Below, one piece after another: positions 8,528 through 17,897 of a stretch of DNA of 64,000 bases. This stretch comes from Rhodococcus sp. KRD197 (GTDB taxonomy: Bacteria; Actinomycetota; Actinomycetes; Mycobacteriales; Mycobacteriaceae), in NCBI RefSeq assembly GCF_017168235.1, contig NZ_JABFAO010000011.1, positions 493,513-557,512 on the forward strand, written 5' to 3'. The translations under genes were made by a program, and so were the position numbers. Position 1 is the stretch's first letter. Each line of letters opens with the position of its first letter. The notes under the pieces are model-generated. The model made no database searches. It was not told the DNA's origin and saw only the letters and a list, made by a program, of their open reading frames with translations.

Positions 8528-9301
8528 CTACTTCTTTGCGGCGACCGGGTTCGTGAGGGTTCCGATACCTTCTACGGTGACGGACACCGACTGGCCCGAC
8601 GTGATCGGACCGACGCCCTCGGGGGTACCGGTGAGAATGACGTCGCCGGGAAGCAAGGTCATCACCGCCGAGACCCACTCGATGATGTCGGGGATGTCGT
8701 GCAGCAGCAGCGAGGTTCGACTGCGCTGCTTGACCTCACCGTCCACCTCGGTCCTGATCTCGACATCCGAGGGATCGAGGGCGGTCTCGATCCAGGGCCC
8801 GAGCGGACAGAACGTGTCGTGCCCCTTCGCCCTCGTCCACTGCCCGTCCTGCCGCTGATGATCGCGCGCGGAGACATCGTTGGCGACCGTGTATCCGAGC
8901 ACCACATCGAGCGCCTTCGACGCAGGAACATCCTTGCAGGGCCGTCCGATGATCACTGCGAGCTCGCCCTCGTAGTGCACCTCGGAGGAGGTGGGGGGCA
9001 GCACGATCGGGGCGCCGGGGCCGACGATCGATGTGTTCGGCTTGAGGAAGATGACCGGCGAGTCCGGGGCTTCGCTACCCATCTCAGCGGCGTGCGCGGC
9101 ATAGTTCTTGCCGATTGCAATCACTTTGCTCGCGAGAATTGGTGCGAGCAGACGTACGTCGGCGAGTGGCCACGACCGACCGGTGAACGTCGGTGTGCCG
9201 AAGGGATGTTCGGCAATCTCCCGCGCCGTCCGCTCTTCACCCTCTCCCTCGATACTCACGAATGCCACACCATCAGGACTTGCAATTCGACCCAGACGCA
9301 T
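8528..9301 (-). CDS. Fumarylacetoacetate hydrolase (FAH) family protein
   Basis: 257 residues. An N-terminal cap is followed by the FAH fold: KVIAIGKNYAAHAAEMG, then the metal-binding HYEGELAVIIG and the GYTVANDVSARD segment carrying the conserved acidic ligand, and GDVILTGTPEGVGP near the end. FAH-like enzymes of this length include oxaloacetate decarboxylases, acylpyruvases and catabolic hydratases; the substrate is not evident. It is upstream of gltX on the same strand and divergent from the MFS gene, as in the M. tuberculosis order (Rv2993c). Confidence 0.88.
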   Translation of the reverse strand: MRLGRIASPDGVAFVSIEGEGEERTAREIAEHPFGTPTFTGRSWPLADVRLLAPILASKVIAIGKNYAAHAAEMGSEAPDSPVIFLKPNTSIVGPGAPIVLPPTSSEVHYEGELAVIIGRPCKDVPASKALDVVLGYTVANDVSARDHQRQDGQWTRAKGHDTFCPLGPWIETALDPSDVEIRTEVDGEVKQRSRTSLLLHDIPDIIEWVSAVMTLLPGDVILTGTPEGVGPITSGQSVSVTVEGIGTLTNPVAAKK

Positions 9302-9386
9302 GTCGGAAGTCTATCGACCTTCGACGCGCAGTGACGACGGCCGTCCTCACCCGCGACGGTGAAGGTGTGTAAAGTTCGCTTCGATG

Positions 9387-9423
9387 TTCATATTTCAAGA
9401 TTCAGTGTTCACTATGTGAGATC
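9387..9423 (+). promoter_or_regulatory. MFS gene promoter overlapped by putative LtbR operator B
   Basis: TTCATA (9387-9392) and CACTAT (9410-9415) are 17 bases apart and give a likely promoter for the MFS gene. The second box lies inside TTCACTATGTGAGA (9408-9421), a match to the motif seen before leuC/ltbR and ilvB. A regulator bound there would block the -10 region. It could also affect the divergent FAH gene. Confidence 0.6.
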
Positions 9424-9431
9424 GGAATGGA

Positions 9432-10628
9432 ATGACCACCGCGAACCATGTGCAACGCACCGGTGGCGCACGCAAGTGGGTCATGCTCGCTCTCGGGATG
9501 CTCGCGCAGACTGCGGGCGCTGTCTTCATCAACGGCGCCGCCTTTCTCATTCCCGCCTTGCTAGACGACCGCGGTCTCAGCCTTGCTGCCGCAGGACTTC
9601 TCGTCGCAATGCCGACAGTCGGAATCATGCTCACCCTCATCGCCTGGGGAATGCTGGTGGACCGGATCGGTGAGCGCCTCGTCCTGTGCATCGGGCTGGC
9701 ACTGACAGCCGCCGCCAGCGCCACCGCCGTCTTCACCACCTCGTTGCCTCTGCTGGGCCTGTGCCTGCTGATCGGCGGAATGGCTGCAGCAAGCGCGAAC
9801 AGCGCCAGCGGACGCGTGGTCGTGGGATGGTTTCCGCCGCAACGCCGCGGTCTCGCCATGGGGATACGCCAAATGTCCGTACCGCTCGGTGTGGCCATCG
9901 CCGCGATGACGGTGCCCCCTATCGCCCGAGATCACGGGGTGTCCGCGGCGCTGCTCGTGCCGGCATCGATCTGCGCCGTCGGTGCACTGCTGTGCCTCGG
10001 GGTGCTCGACCCCCCGCGGCCCGACCGTGCTGCGGCCGAACACATGGGCTTGCTCAGCAATCCCTACCGCGCCGGATCACAGCTGTGGCGAATTCACTCG
10101 ACGTCGATTCTGCTCGTCGTTCCGCAGTACGTCGTATGGACCTACTCGCTGGTCTGGCTCATGACCGACCGCGCATGGTCGGCGGCGTCCGCAGGAGTTC
10201 TCGTCACCGTCACACAGATCCTCGGGGCCCTGGGGCGCATGGGGGTTGGCGCGCTGTCCGACAGGGTCGGCAGTCGTATGCGCCCGCTGCGCTGGGTGTC
10301 GGCCGCGGCTGCGCTGAGCATGCTCGGATTGGCCCTGACGGACTGGCTGGACTCACCACTGTCCGTCGCGTTTCTGATCGCAGCGTCCATTGCCACGGTT
10401 GCGCCGAACGGGCTCGCGTTCACTGCAGTCGCCGAGTTCTCCGGCCCCTACTGGAGCGGACGTGCACTCGGGGTTCAGAACACCGGCCAGTATGTCGCCG
10501 CGTCGCTGGTACCACCGGGATTCGGTGTGCTGGCAGCGGTGAGTTTCCCGGTGGCCTTCCTCGTATCGGCGGTGTTCCCCGCCCTCGCCATGCCGGTGAT
10601 CCCGGACGATCACCGATCGCCCGGGTAA
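9432..10628 (+). CDS. Major facilitator superfamily transporter
   Basis: 398 residues with about twelve hydrophobic segments. The MFS signature between helices 2 and 3 is visible as GMLVDRIGERL, and the mirrored loop in the second half is GALSDRVGSRMRP. No substrate is evident; residues resemble the actinobacterial group that includes Rv2994. The start at 9432 follows GGAATGG. The promoter carries an LtbR-type motif, suggesting a link to branched-chain amino acid metabolism, for example export of an amino acid or keto acid. That role is inference. Confidence 0.85.
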   Translation: MTTANHVQRTGGARKWVMLALGMLAQTAGAVFINGAAFLIPALLDDRGLSLAAAGLLVAMPTVGIMLTLIAWGMLVDRIGERLVLCIGLALTAAASATAVFTTSLPLLGLCLLIGGMAAASANSASGRVVVGWFPPQRRGLAMGIRQMSVPLGVAIAAMTVPPIARDHGVSAALLVPASICAVGALLCLGVLDPPRPDRAAAEHMGLLSNPYRAGSQLWRIHSTSILLVVPQYVVWTYSLVWLMTDRAWSAASAGVLVTVTQILGALGRMGVGALSDRVGSRMRPLRWVSAAAALSMLGLALTDWLDSPLSVAFLIAASIATVAPNGLAFTAVAEFSGPYWSGRALGVQNTGQYVAASLVPPGFGVLAAVSFPVAFLVSAVFPALAMPVIPDDHRSPG

Positions 10629-10630
10629 GA

Positions 10631-10693
10631 CGGTCACCCCGCGGTGACCGAATGTCACAGTTGGTCACTCTGAGTGACCAACTGTGACATTCG
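10631..10693. terminator. Double palindrome between convergent MFS and leuB genes
   Basis: CGGTCACC/GGTGACCG (10631-10650) is followed by a perfect 22-bp inverted repeat (10649-10670 with 10672-10693) with a single unpaired base at its centre and the apex CACTCTGAGTG. Placed between two convergent genes, it is probably a bidirectional terminator, though it has no T run. Its structure resembles the palindrome at 19753-19798. Confidence 0.65.
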
Positions 10694-10719
10694 CTCCATA
10701 CAACGCGCCGAAAAGACCC

Positions 10720-11730
10720 CTACAGCCTTGCGGCAATCCGATCGCCGACAGCGCTGGTGCTCGCAACACCGGCTCCGCGGTCGGCGAGGTCCGCGGCAAC
10801 GGCAGCCTCGACGCGCTCCGCGTTCGCCGTGTCACCGAGATGCGCGAGCAGCAACGACACCGACAGGATCGCCGCTGTCGGGTCGGCCTTGCCTTGGCCC
10901 GCGATGTCCGGCGCACTGCCGTGCACCGGCTCGAACATGCTCGGGTTGGTCCGCGTGGCATCGATGTTGCCGCTGGCTGCCAGACCGATCCCGCCGCTCA
11001 CCGCCGCGGAGAGGTCGGTGACGATATCGCCGAACAAGTTGTCGGTGACGATGACATCGAAACGACCGGGATCGGTGACGAGGTGGATCATCGCGGCGTC
11101 GATGTGCTGGTAGGCCACCTCGACATCCGGAAATTCCTTCGACACGGCGTCGACCGTGCGCGACCAGAGGCTGCCGGCGAAGGTCAACACATTGGTCTTG
11201 TGCAGCAGGGTGACGTGCTTGCGCCGACCCATTGCCCGTGCGAACCCGTCCCGGACGACCCGTTCCACTCCGTAGCGCGTGTTGACGCTCACTTCGGTGG
11301 CCACCTCGTGGGGGGTGTTCACCCGCAGCGCGCCTCCGTTTCCGGTGTACGGCCCCTCGGTTCCCTCCCGAACCACAACGACGTCGATGTCCTTGTTCCC
11401 ATCGAGCGGACCGACGACCCCTGGGTACAGCTTCGCCGGCCTGAGGTTGATGTGGTGATCGAGCTCGAACCGCGCACGCAGCAAGAGTCCACGTTCGAGG
11501 ATCCCGCTCGGCACGGACGGATCGCCGATCGCGCCGAGCAGGATGGCGTCGTGCCCACGAAGCTCGTCGAGCACCGAGTCCGGGAGAAGCTCACCGGTGG
11601 CGTTGTAGCGGCGCGCACCGAGGTCGTACTCGGTCTTCTCGACCCCTGGGACGACGATATCGAGCACTTTGAGTGCCTCGTCGACGACCTCTGGGCCGAT
11701 TCCATCTCCGGCGATGACGGCGAGCTTCAT
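10720..11730 (-). CDS. leuB: 3-isopropylmalate dehydrogenase
   Basis: 336 residues of the isocitrate/isopropylmalate dehydrogenase family. Visible motifs include [15 protein letters not shown] at the N-terminus, the [15 protein letters not shown] substrate loop, and [15 protein letters not shown] with [18 protein letters not shown] (metal and NAD binding). It oxidatively decarboxylates 3-isopropylmalate to 2-oxoisocaproate in leucine synthesis. It lies 44 bases downstream of serA on the same strand and may be co-transcribed with it. The length (about 20 residues under the E. coli type) is normal for actinobacteria. Confidence 0.96.
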   Translation of the reverse strand: MKLAVIAGDGIGPEVVDEALKVLDIVVPGVEKTEYDLGARRYNATGELLPDSVLDELRGHDAILLGAIGDPSVPSGILERGLLLRARFELDHHINLRPAKLYPGVVGPLDGNKDIDVVVVREGTEGPYTGNGGALRVNTPHEVATEVSVNTRYGVERVVRDGFARAMGRRKHVTLLHKTNVLTFAGSLWSRTVDAVSKEFPDVEVAYQHIDAAMIHLVTDPGRFDVIVTDNLFGDIVTDLSAAVSGGIGLAASGNIDATRTNPSMFEPVHGSAPDIAGQGKADPTAAILSVSLLLAHLGDTANAERVEAAVAADLADRGAGVASTSAVGDRIAARL

Positions 11731-11774
11731 GGACTCCTCGTTCTTCTCAGGCGCTTGCTTGGACGGTGACGCGA

Positions 11775-13370
11775 TCAGGACAGGTCGACGAGCTCGATCG
11801 TCGACGCGCCCACCGACTCGGCGATGCTCGCCCTCAATTCGGCCGATACATCTTTGTCGACGCGCAGCAGGATGGTCGCGCCGCTGCCCTCGGAGTCCTG
11901 ACTGAGTGCAGCTGCCTGGATGTCGATTCCGGCGTCACCGAGCAGCGTGCCGATACGGCCGAGGCTTCCGGGCTGATCGGCGTAGTTGACGATGAGGTTC
12001 TTGCCCTCGGCACGGAGCTCGAAGTTGCGGCCGTTGATGTTGACGATCTTCTCGACCTGCTGCGTGCCGGTGAGCGTGCCCGCGACATTGAGCACCGAAC
12101 CGTCCCCGTAGACAGCGCGCACGTCGACGACGCTTCGGTGATTCTCGCTCTCGCTGGCCTTCGTCACCTCGGCGCTGACGCCCCGCTCCTGCGCGAGCGA
12201 CGGCGCGTTGACGAAGGTGACCGAATCCTCGATGACAGCTGAGAACAATCCGCGCAGTGCCGAGAGCTTCAGAATCTCGACCTCTTCGGCAGCGAGTTCT
12301 CCGCGGACATCGACCGACAGGGACGTAGGGAGCTCGTCCGACAGCGCACCCAGGAGCACGCCCTGCTTGCGGACGATCTCGAGCCAAGGCGAGACCTCTT
12401 CGCCGACGGCCCCGCCCTTGACGTTGACTGCGTCGGGAACGAACTCGCCTGCCAGAGCCAGCAGAACGGACTTCGCGACATCGGTGCCGGCCCGGTCCTG
12501 CGCTTCGGTGGTGGAGGCGCCGAGGTGCGGGGTGACGACGACCTGCGGGAGCTCGAAGAGCGGGCTGTCGGTGCAGGGTTCGGTGGCATACACATCGATG
12601 CCCGCTGCGAACACGTGACCGCTGACAATCGCGTCGGCGAGGGCTTGCTCGTCCACCAGGCCACCGCGTGCGGCGTTGACGACGATGACGCCCGGCTTGG
12701 TTTTGGCCAGCGCTTCCTTGCCGATGATGCCCTTGGTCTCGGGCGTCTTGGGCAGGTGGACGGAGAACATGTCGGCGCGAGTCAACAGTTCGTCGAGAGT
12801 TACCAGCTCGATTCCGAGCTGCGCGGCGCGGGCGGCGGAGACGTAGGGGTCGTAGGCGATGACGTGGGTCTCGAACGCGGCGACACGCTGCGCGAACAGC
12901 TGTCCGATACGTCCGAGGCCCACGACACCGACCGTCTTGCCGAACAACTCGACGCCGTTGAACTTGCTGCGCTTCCACTCGTGCTGACGGAGGGTGGCGT
13001 CGGCCGCGGGGATCTGCCGGGCCGCGGCGAGCAGCAGCGTGACGGCGTGTTCTGCCGCGGTGTGAATGTTCGAGGTCGGCGCGTTCACGACGAGTACTCC
13101 GCGCTCGGTGGCGGCGGGCACGTCGACGTTGTCCAGGCCGACGCCCGCACGCGCGACGATCTTCAGTTTGGTTCCGGCCGCGAGGACCTCGGCGTCGACC
13201 GTGGTGGCCGAGCGAACGAGGATGGCGTCGGCTTCTGGAACAGCGGCCAACAGAGCCGGGCGGTCCGGGCCGTCGACCCAACGGACCTCGACGCCGTCGC
13301 CGAGTGCCTCGACTGTGGACTGCGCAAGTTTGTCGGCGATCAGAACGACAGGACGGCCTGGCTGGCTCAC
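11775..13370 (-). CDS. serA: D-3-phosphoglycerate dehydrogenase
   Basis: 531 residues, the long form. The catalytic and NAD-binding parts come first ([15 protein letters not shown] as the Rossmann motif, [10 protein letters not shown] with the catalytic Arg region, and [10 protein letters not shown] with the catalytic His). An ASB-type intervening domain and a C-terminal ACT domain ([17 protein letters not shown]) follow, as in M. tuberculosis SerA1, which is feedback-inhibited by serine. It starts the phosphorylated serine pathway, whose phosphatase step is encoded by serB at 56454. GTG start preceded by AGGGAG. Confidence 0.96.
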   Translation of the reverse strand: MSQPGRPVVLIADKLAQSTVEALGDGVEVRWVDGPDRPALLAAVPEADAILVRSATTVDAEVLAAGTKLKIVARAGVGLDNVDVPAATERGVLVVNAPTSNIHTAAEHAVTLLLAAARQIPAADATLRQHEWKRSKFNGVELFGKTVGVVGLGRIGQLFAQRVAAFETHVIAYDPYVSAARAAQLGIELVTLDELLTRADMFSVHLPKTPETKGIIGKEALAKTKPGVIVVNAARGGLVDEQALADAIVSGHVFAAGIDVYATEPCTDSPLFELPQVVVTPHLGASTTEAQDRAGTDVAKSVLLALAGEFVPDAVNVKGGAVGEEVSPWLEIVRKQGVLLGALSDELPTSLSVDVRGELAAEEVEILKLSALRGLFSAVIEDSVTFVNAPSLAQERGVSAEVTKASESENHRSVVDVRAVYGDGSVLNVAGTLTGTQQVEKIVNINGRNFELRAEGKNLIVNYADQPGSLGRIGTLLGDAGIDIQAAALSQDSEGSGATILLRVDKDVSAELRASIAESVGASTIELVDLS

Positions 13371-13456
13371 GTGGAAAACTCCCTATGTAGGTCGTGATGA
13401 ATCTTTGGGCGAGCTGAAGTGCATGTGTGCAGGACGAGTTTAAGCGTCGCCTTGCG

Positions 13457-13508
13457 ACCGAAGGGCACCCGACCCGCGCCTGGCAGCGCGTGCCGGGCGC
13501 CCTTCGGT
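13457..13508. terminator. Large hairpin after ilvC
   Basis: ACCGAAGGGC (13457-13466) pairs with GCCCTTCGGT (13499-13508). The arms between them (ACCCG and GCCGGGC, then GCGC pairs) extend the stem. It lies 24 bases past the ilvC stop and upstream of serA. There is no T run, but it is a plausible end for the ilvBNC transcript. Confidence 0.55.
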
Positions 13509-13532
13509 GGTACTACCGACGATTCGCCGGAA

Positions 13533-14549
<1,017 letters not shown>

Positions 14550-14615
14550 TTAGTACCTTTCCTCTGGGGTCTGTTCAACTCTTCGGCGGCGCGCTGGCGC
14601 GACGCCGTCATCGCG

Positions 14616-14637
14616 GGCGTCTCGCTAGCGAGACGCC
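14616..14637. other. Perfect 22-bp palindrome across the ilvN stop codon
   Basis: GGCGTCTCGCT (14616-14626) is the exact reverse complement of AGCGAGACGCC (14627-14637). The palindrome contains the ilvN stop codon (14625-14627). In the mRNA it would form a stable hairpin at the 3' end of ilvN, ahead of ilvC. It could be a partial terminator, an RNA-stability element or a protein-binding site. Confidence 0.5.
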
Positions 14638-15128
14638 GTGATCGATTTGGGTCCACGTCCGACGGCAACGACTCCCGACTGGACAATTTCTCGAATTCCG
14701 TAGGGATCCAACATTTTCAACAGCGCATCGAGTTTCGACCGTGTTCCCGTCGCCTCGACGGTGACAGCCTCGGGCGAGACATCGATGACCTTGGCGCGGA
14801 AAAGATTGACGGTCTCGATGACCTCACTGCGCACACTTGCATCGGCGCGAACCTTGATGAGCACGAGTTCGCGGGCCACCGACGAATCATCGTCCTGCTC
14901 GACGATCTTGATGACGTTGATGAGCTTGTTGAGCTGCTTCGTCACCTGCTCGAGCGGGAATTCGTCGACCGTCACCACGATCGTCATTCGGGAAATTCCA
15001 GGAACCTCGGTTCCGCCGACCGCGAGCGAGGAGATGTTGAATCCCCGCCGCGAGAACAACGCCGCGACGCGTGCCAGAACACCTGGCGTGTCCTCGACGA
15101 GAACGCTGAGGGTATGGCTGGTGCTCAC
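14625..15128 (-). CDS. ilvN: Acetolactate synthase regulatory (small) subunit
   Basis: 167 residues. An N-terminal ACT domain ([25 protein letters not shown]) binds the inhibitor valine. The C-terminal ALS small-subunit domain contains the ARELVLIKV segment and ends near [13 protein letters not shown]. It activates IlvB and confers feedback control. The GTG start overlaps the ilvB stop in a GTGA, indicating translational coupling. Confidence 0.96.
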   Translation of the reverse strand: MSTSHTLSVLVEDTPGVLARVAALFSRRGFNISSLAVGGTEVPGISRMTIVVTVDEFPLEQVTKQLNKLINVIKIVEQDDDSSVARELVLIKVRADASVRSEVIETVNLFRAKVIDVSPEAVTVEATGTRSKLDALLKMLDPYGIREIVQSGVVAVGRGPKSITASR

Positions 15129-17089
15129 TTGTCGGCGCCTTTCGCCTCGTCGGTACCGGCGTGCTCGCCGAGTGCCTGCTCGCGTTCCATCGACTCTGCG
15201 ATGCCGGGCACGTGGCCATCGGCCTCGTCATCGTCGAACAGCGGGCGGATTCCGCGCGCAGCCATGATTTCGTCGTTTCCGGTGCCCGCGGCAACCATCG
15301 GCCACACCTGAGCATCCGCACCGACGATGAAGTCGATGACAACCGGACGGTCATTGATGGCACGAGCCTCGGCGATCACCGCATCGACGTCTTCCTCGCG
15401 TTCGCAGCGCAGGCCGACGCAACCCAATGCCTCGGCCAACTTCACGAAGTCGGGGATCCGGACGGCACCGTGGGTGCCGAGGTTGGTGTTGGAGTAACGC
15501 TCCTCGTAGAACAGTGTCTGCCACTGCCGCACCATGCCGAGGTTGCCGTTGTTGATCAGCGCGACCTTGATCGGGATGCCCTCGACAGCACACGTCGCGA
15601 GTTCCTGATTGGTCATCTGGAAGCACCCGTCACCGTCGATCGCCCACACCTCGGCGTCGGGCAGACCCATCTTCGCACCCATCGCGGCGGGCACCGCGTA
15701 ACCCATGGTGCCCAGACCGCCGGAGTTGAGCCACGTCCGCGGCTTCTCGTAGTCGATGAACTGTGCGGCCCACATCTGGTGCTGGCCGACGCCGGCACAG
15801 TAGATCGCGTCGGGTCCGGCGAACTTTCCGACCGAGGAGATGACGAACTCGGGTGACATGCTGCCGTCGCTGGGACGGTCGTAGCTGAGCGGGTAGGTCC
15901 TGCGAATGCCGTTCAGATACACCCACCAGTCCTCCAAATCGAGGGTGGTGCCGGTGGCGCGGTCGGCGCGGATGGCTTCGATCAGTTCGGTGATGACCTC
16001 TTTGCAGTCACCGACGATCGGGACGTCCGCATACCTGTTCTTGCCGATCTCTGCCGGATCGATGTCCGCGTGAATCACCTTGGCACCCGGCGCGAACGAG
16101 GACAGCTGACCGGTGACACGGTCGTCGAACCGCGCGCCGAGGGTGATGAGGAGATCGCTTCGCTGCAGGCCGGCAACTGCGGCGACCGTTCCGTGCATTC
16201 CGGGCATGCCCAGGTTCAAGTTGTGGCTGTCAGGGAAGGCGCCGCGAGCCATCAGCGTCGTGACGACGGGGATTCCGGTGAGCTCGGCCAGCTCCATCAG
16301 CTCGGCCGAGGCGTTCGCCTTGATGACGCCGCCACCGACGTAGAGCACAGGCTGCTTGGCGTCGGCGATGTAACGCGCTGCTTCACGAACCTGCTTGCCG
16401 TGCGGCTTCGTCACCGGCCGGTAGCCGGGCAGGCGCATCTCCGGCGGCCACGAGAACGTGGTCTGCGCCTGCAGCACGTCCTTGGGGATGTCGACGAGCA
16501 CGGCGCCGGGCCGACCCGAGGAGGCGAGGTAGAAGGCCTCGGCCATGATTCGCGGGATGTCGGCGCCGTCGGTGATCAGGAAGTTGTGCTTGGTGATCGG
16601 CATCGTGATGCCGGAGATGTCGGCTTCCTGGAATCCGTCGGTGCCGATCAAGCTGCGAGCGACCTGGCCGGTGATCGCGACGACCGGGACCGAGTCCATC
16701 TGCGCGTCGGCGAGCGGGGTGACGAGGTTGGTGGCACCGGGACCCGACGTTGCCATGCAGACCCCGACGCGTCCGGTTGCCTGCGCGTAGCCGGTGGCGG
16801 CGTGACCTGCACCCTGCTCGTGGCGCACTAGGACGTGCCGGACCTTCTTCGAGTCGAAGAGTGGGTCGTACACCGGGAGCACGGCTCCACCCGGAATGCC
16901 GAATACCGTGTCGACCTCGAGCTCTTCGAGAGCCCGGACGACGGACTGTGCGCCGGTCACCTTTTCGGGGGCGACATGGCGACGCGACCCGTCGATGGTG
17001 ACTGCGGCCGTTGTCTCCGGCACGGACGAGCTGTTGGCTGCCCCCGACTTACGTGTCGCGGGCCCTGGGCGTGCGGTTGGTGCGCTCAC
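15125..17089 (-). CDS. ilvB: Acetolactate synthase catalytic (large) subunit
   Basis: 654 residues. The N-terminal ThDP domain contains [16 protein letters not shown] and [14 protein letters not shown] with the catalytic Glu. A central FAD-binding domain follows. The C-terminal ThDP-binding motif is [17 protein letters not shown]. It condenses pyruvate with pyruvate or 2-oxobutyrate, the first common step of valine, leucine and isoleucine synthesis. The GTG at 17089 was chosen over a TTG at 17134: AGGAAG lies five bases upstream, and the protein then starts MSAPTARPG, like the mycobacterial homologue. Expression is probably controlled by attenuation in its 5' leader. Confidence 0.96.
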   Translation of the reverse strand: MSAPTARPGPATRKSGAANSSSVPETTAAVTIDGSRRHVAPEKVTGAQSVVRALEELEVDTVFGIPGGAVLPVYDPLFDSKKVRHVLVRHEQGAGHAATGYAQATGRVGVCMATSGPGATNLVTPLADAQMDSVPVVAITGQVARSLIGTDGFQEADISGITMPITKHNFLITDGADIPRIMAEAFYLASSGRPGAVLVDIPKDVLQAQTTFSWPPEMRLPGYRPVTKPHGKQVREAARYIADAKQPVLYVGGGVIKANASAELMELAELTGIPVVTTLMARGAFPDSHNLNLGMPGMHGTVAAVAGLQRSDLLITLGARFDDRVTGQLSSFAPGAKVIHADIDPAEIGKNRYADVPIVGDCKEVITELIEAIRADRATGTTLDLEDWWVYLNGIRRTYPLSYDRPSDGSMSPEFVISSVGKFAGPDAIYCAGVGQHQMWAAQFIDYEKPRTWLNSGGLGTMGYAVPAAMGAKMGLPDAEVWAIDGDGCFQMTNQELATCAVEGIPIKVALINNGNLGMVRQWQTLFYEERYSNTNLGTHGAVRIPDFVKLAEALGCVGLRCEREEDVDAVIAEARAINDRPVVIDFIVGADAQVWPMVAAGTGNDEIMAARGIRPLFDDDEADGHVPGIAESMEREQALGEHAGTDEAKGADK

Positions 17090-17135
17090 TGCTGCTTCCT
17101 CAGGATTTTCGGTTGCTGGACGATCTCTGGGCAAG

Positions 17136-17170
17136 AAAAAACCCCCGTCAGCCGAGGCTGGACGAGGGTG
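17136..17170 (-). terminator. Attenuator (terminator) in the ilvB leader
   Basis: On the minus strand CCCTCGTCCAGC pairs with GCTGACGGGGG around a CTCG loop with one bulged C. Six T residues follow (17141-17136). It lies 47 bases upstream of the ilvB start, downstream of a leader peptide rich in Ile/Leu/Val codons. This is the standard layout of a transcription attenuator. Confidence 0.85.
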
Positions 17171-17217
17171 GCGCGTCGATGCGAGTAGGGATTAACCGGC
17201 TCAGGCGACGACGCGCC
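17170..17217 (-). promoter_or_regulatory. Leader-peptide hairpin competing in ilvB attenuation
   Basis: GGCGCGTCG inside the leader peptide gene (17217-17209) is exactly complementary to CGACGCGCC (17178-17170), which abuts the terminator stem. A ribosome stalled at the two Val codons (17212-17207) would cover the first arm and release the second. A clear antiterminator partner for the released arm was not found by eye. Confidence 0.6.
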
Positions 17218-17248
17218 GGCCGATTACGAGTATCCATGTTCGCTTCAC
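17201..17248 (-). CDS. ilvB leader peptide (attenuation)
   Basis: A 15-codon frame beginning with GTG reads MKRTWILVIGRRVVA and stops with TGA. Six of its 15 residues are Ile, Leu or Val: ATA CTC GTA ATC in a row, then GTC GTC. It is followed after 30 bases by a terminator hairpin and then by ilvB. The established leader peptide of C. glutamicum ilvBNC is also 15 residues with a run of branched-chain residues. Low charged branched-chain tRNA would stall translation here and prevent termination. The ribosome site is weak (GAGCGC). Confidence 0.82.
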   Translation of the reverse strand: MKRTWILVIGRRVVA

Positions 17249-17302
17249 GCGCTCGACGTTAGGCGCGCAGGTAGCGAACAGTCAAACTCCTCACGACGCA
17301 AT

Positions 17303-17316
17303 CCCATTATGTGAGA
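17303..17316. promoter_or_regulatory. Putative LtbR operator C (ilvB/PH-protein gap)
   Basis: CCCATTATGTGAGA matches the motif found before leuC/ltbR and before the MFS gene. On the minus strand it contains CATAAT (17311-17306), the best -10 candidate for ilvB. This would place the transcript start about 50 bases before the leader peptide. Binding there would give ilvBNC repression on top of attenuation. Confidence 0.6.
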
Positions 17317-17324
17317 TCACGTAG

Positions 17325-17840
17325 ATGCAATGCGAAGATGAAGGGGTGTCACCTTCGCAGCAGTCCGAACCACCGGACACATCATCCCATACTCCTGCTC
17401 CGTCTCCGCAGGTCATCCGTCTCCCCCGCTTGGCGCTGGTCGGCGTGGGGATGCTCCTGTTCGGAGTGTCCTTCGCCGCGGCCAGCTGGCCGCTGGCCCT
17501 CGGGTGGCTGTTCGCCCTCCCCGTCGTCGCGGCCGTCTGGGTACTTCGCGTGCGCACGGTGGTGAGCACGGACGGGCTCGCCATGCGCCGTTTCGTGGGC
17601 TCCGATTTCGTGTCCTGGGACAACGTTCGCGGAATCCACTTCCCGGACCGACGGTGGGCACGAGTGGTCCTCGAGGACGACTCGGAGAAGTCCCTGCCGC
17701 TGGTGCGGTTCGATCGCCTACCTCAGCTGGCGGCCGCGAGTGGCGGACGCATCACCGACCCCTATGCGGCCGCCGCTGCTGACGTGGCAGTGGACGAGGA
17801 GCGGGACGAGGAGCCCACGCCGCACACGGAGAACTCGTAG
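17325..17840 (+). CDS. PH-domain membrane protein (Cfp6/Rv3004-like)
   Basis: 171 residues. A short polar N-terminus is followed by two close hydrophobic segments (about residues 35-75) and a small bacterial PH-like domain (TDGLAMRRFVGSDFVSWDNVRGIHFPDRRWARVVLEDDSEKSLPLVRF is its span). The C-terminal 25 residues are acidic. Homologues include the low-molecular-weight antigen Cfp6 at the same position in M. tuberculosis; function unknown. The start could instead be the GTG at 17346, which would remove seven residues. It is divergent from ilvB across the attenuator leader. Confidence 0.75.
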   Translation: MQCEDEGVSPSQQSEPPDTSSHTPAPSPQVIRLPRLALVGVGMLLFGVSFAAASWPLALGWLFALPVVAAVWVLRVRTVVSTDGLAMRRFVGSDFVSWDNVRGIHFPDRRWARVVLEDDSEKSLPLVRFDRLPQLAAASGGRITDPYAAAAADVAVDEERDEEPTPHTENS

Positions 17841-17897
17841 CGCGGGAGTAACCTTTTCCGCGCGACAATCGCACACGCCGAATCGAGGAACCTACAC

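Noticed and set aside
13371-13450. LtbR-like site upstream of serA
   Set aside because: CTCCCTATGTAGG shares only part of the motif and lacks the GAGA half, so it was not counted.
17158-17238. Alternative leader peptide beginning ATG in the ilvB leader (MDTRNRPARRR...)
   Set aside because: It has few branched-chain codons and runs into the terminator stem. The overlapping GTG frame with Ile-Leu-Val-Ile and Val-Val fits attenuation far better.
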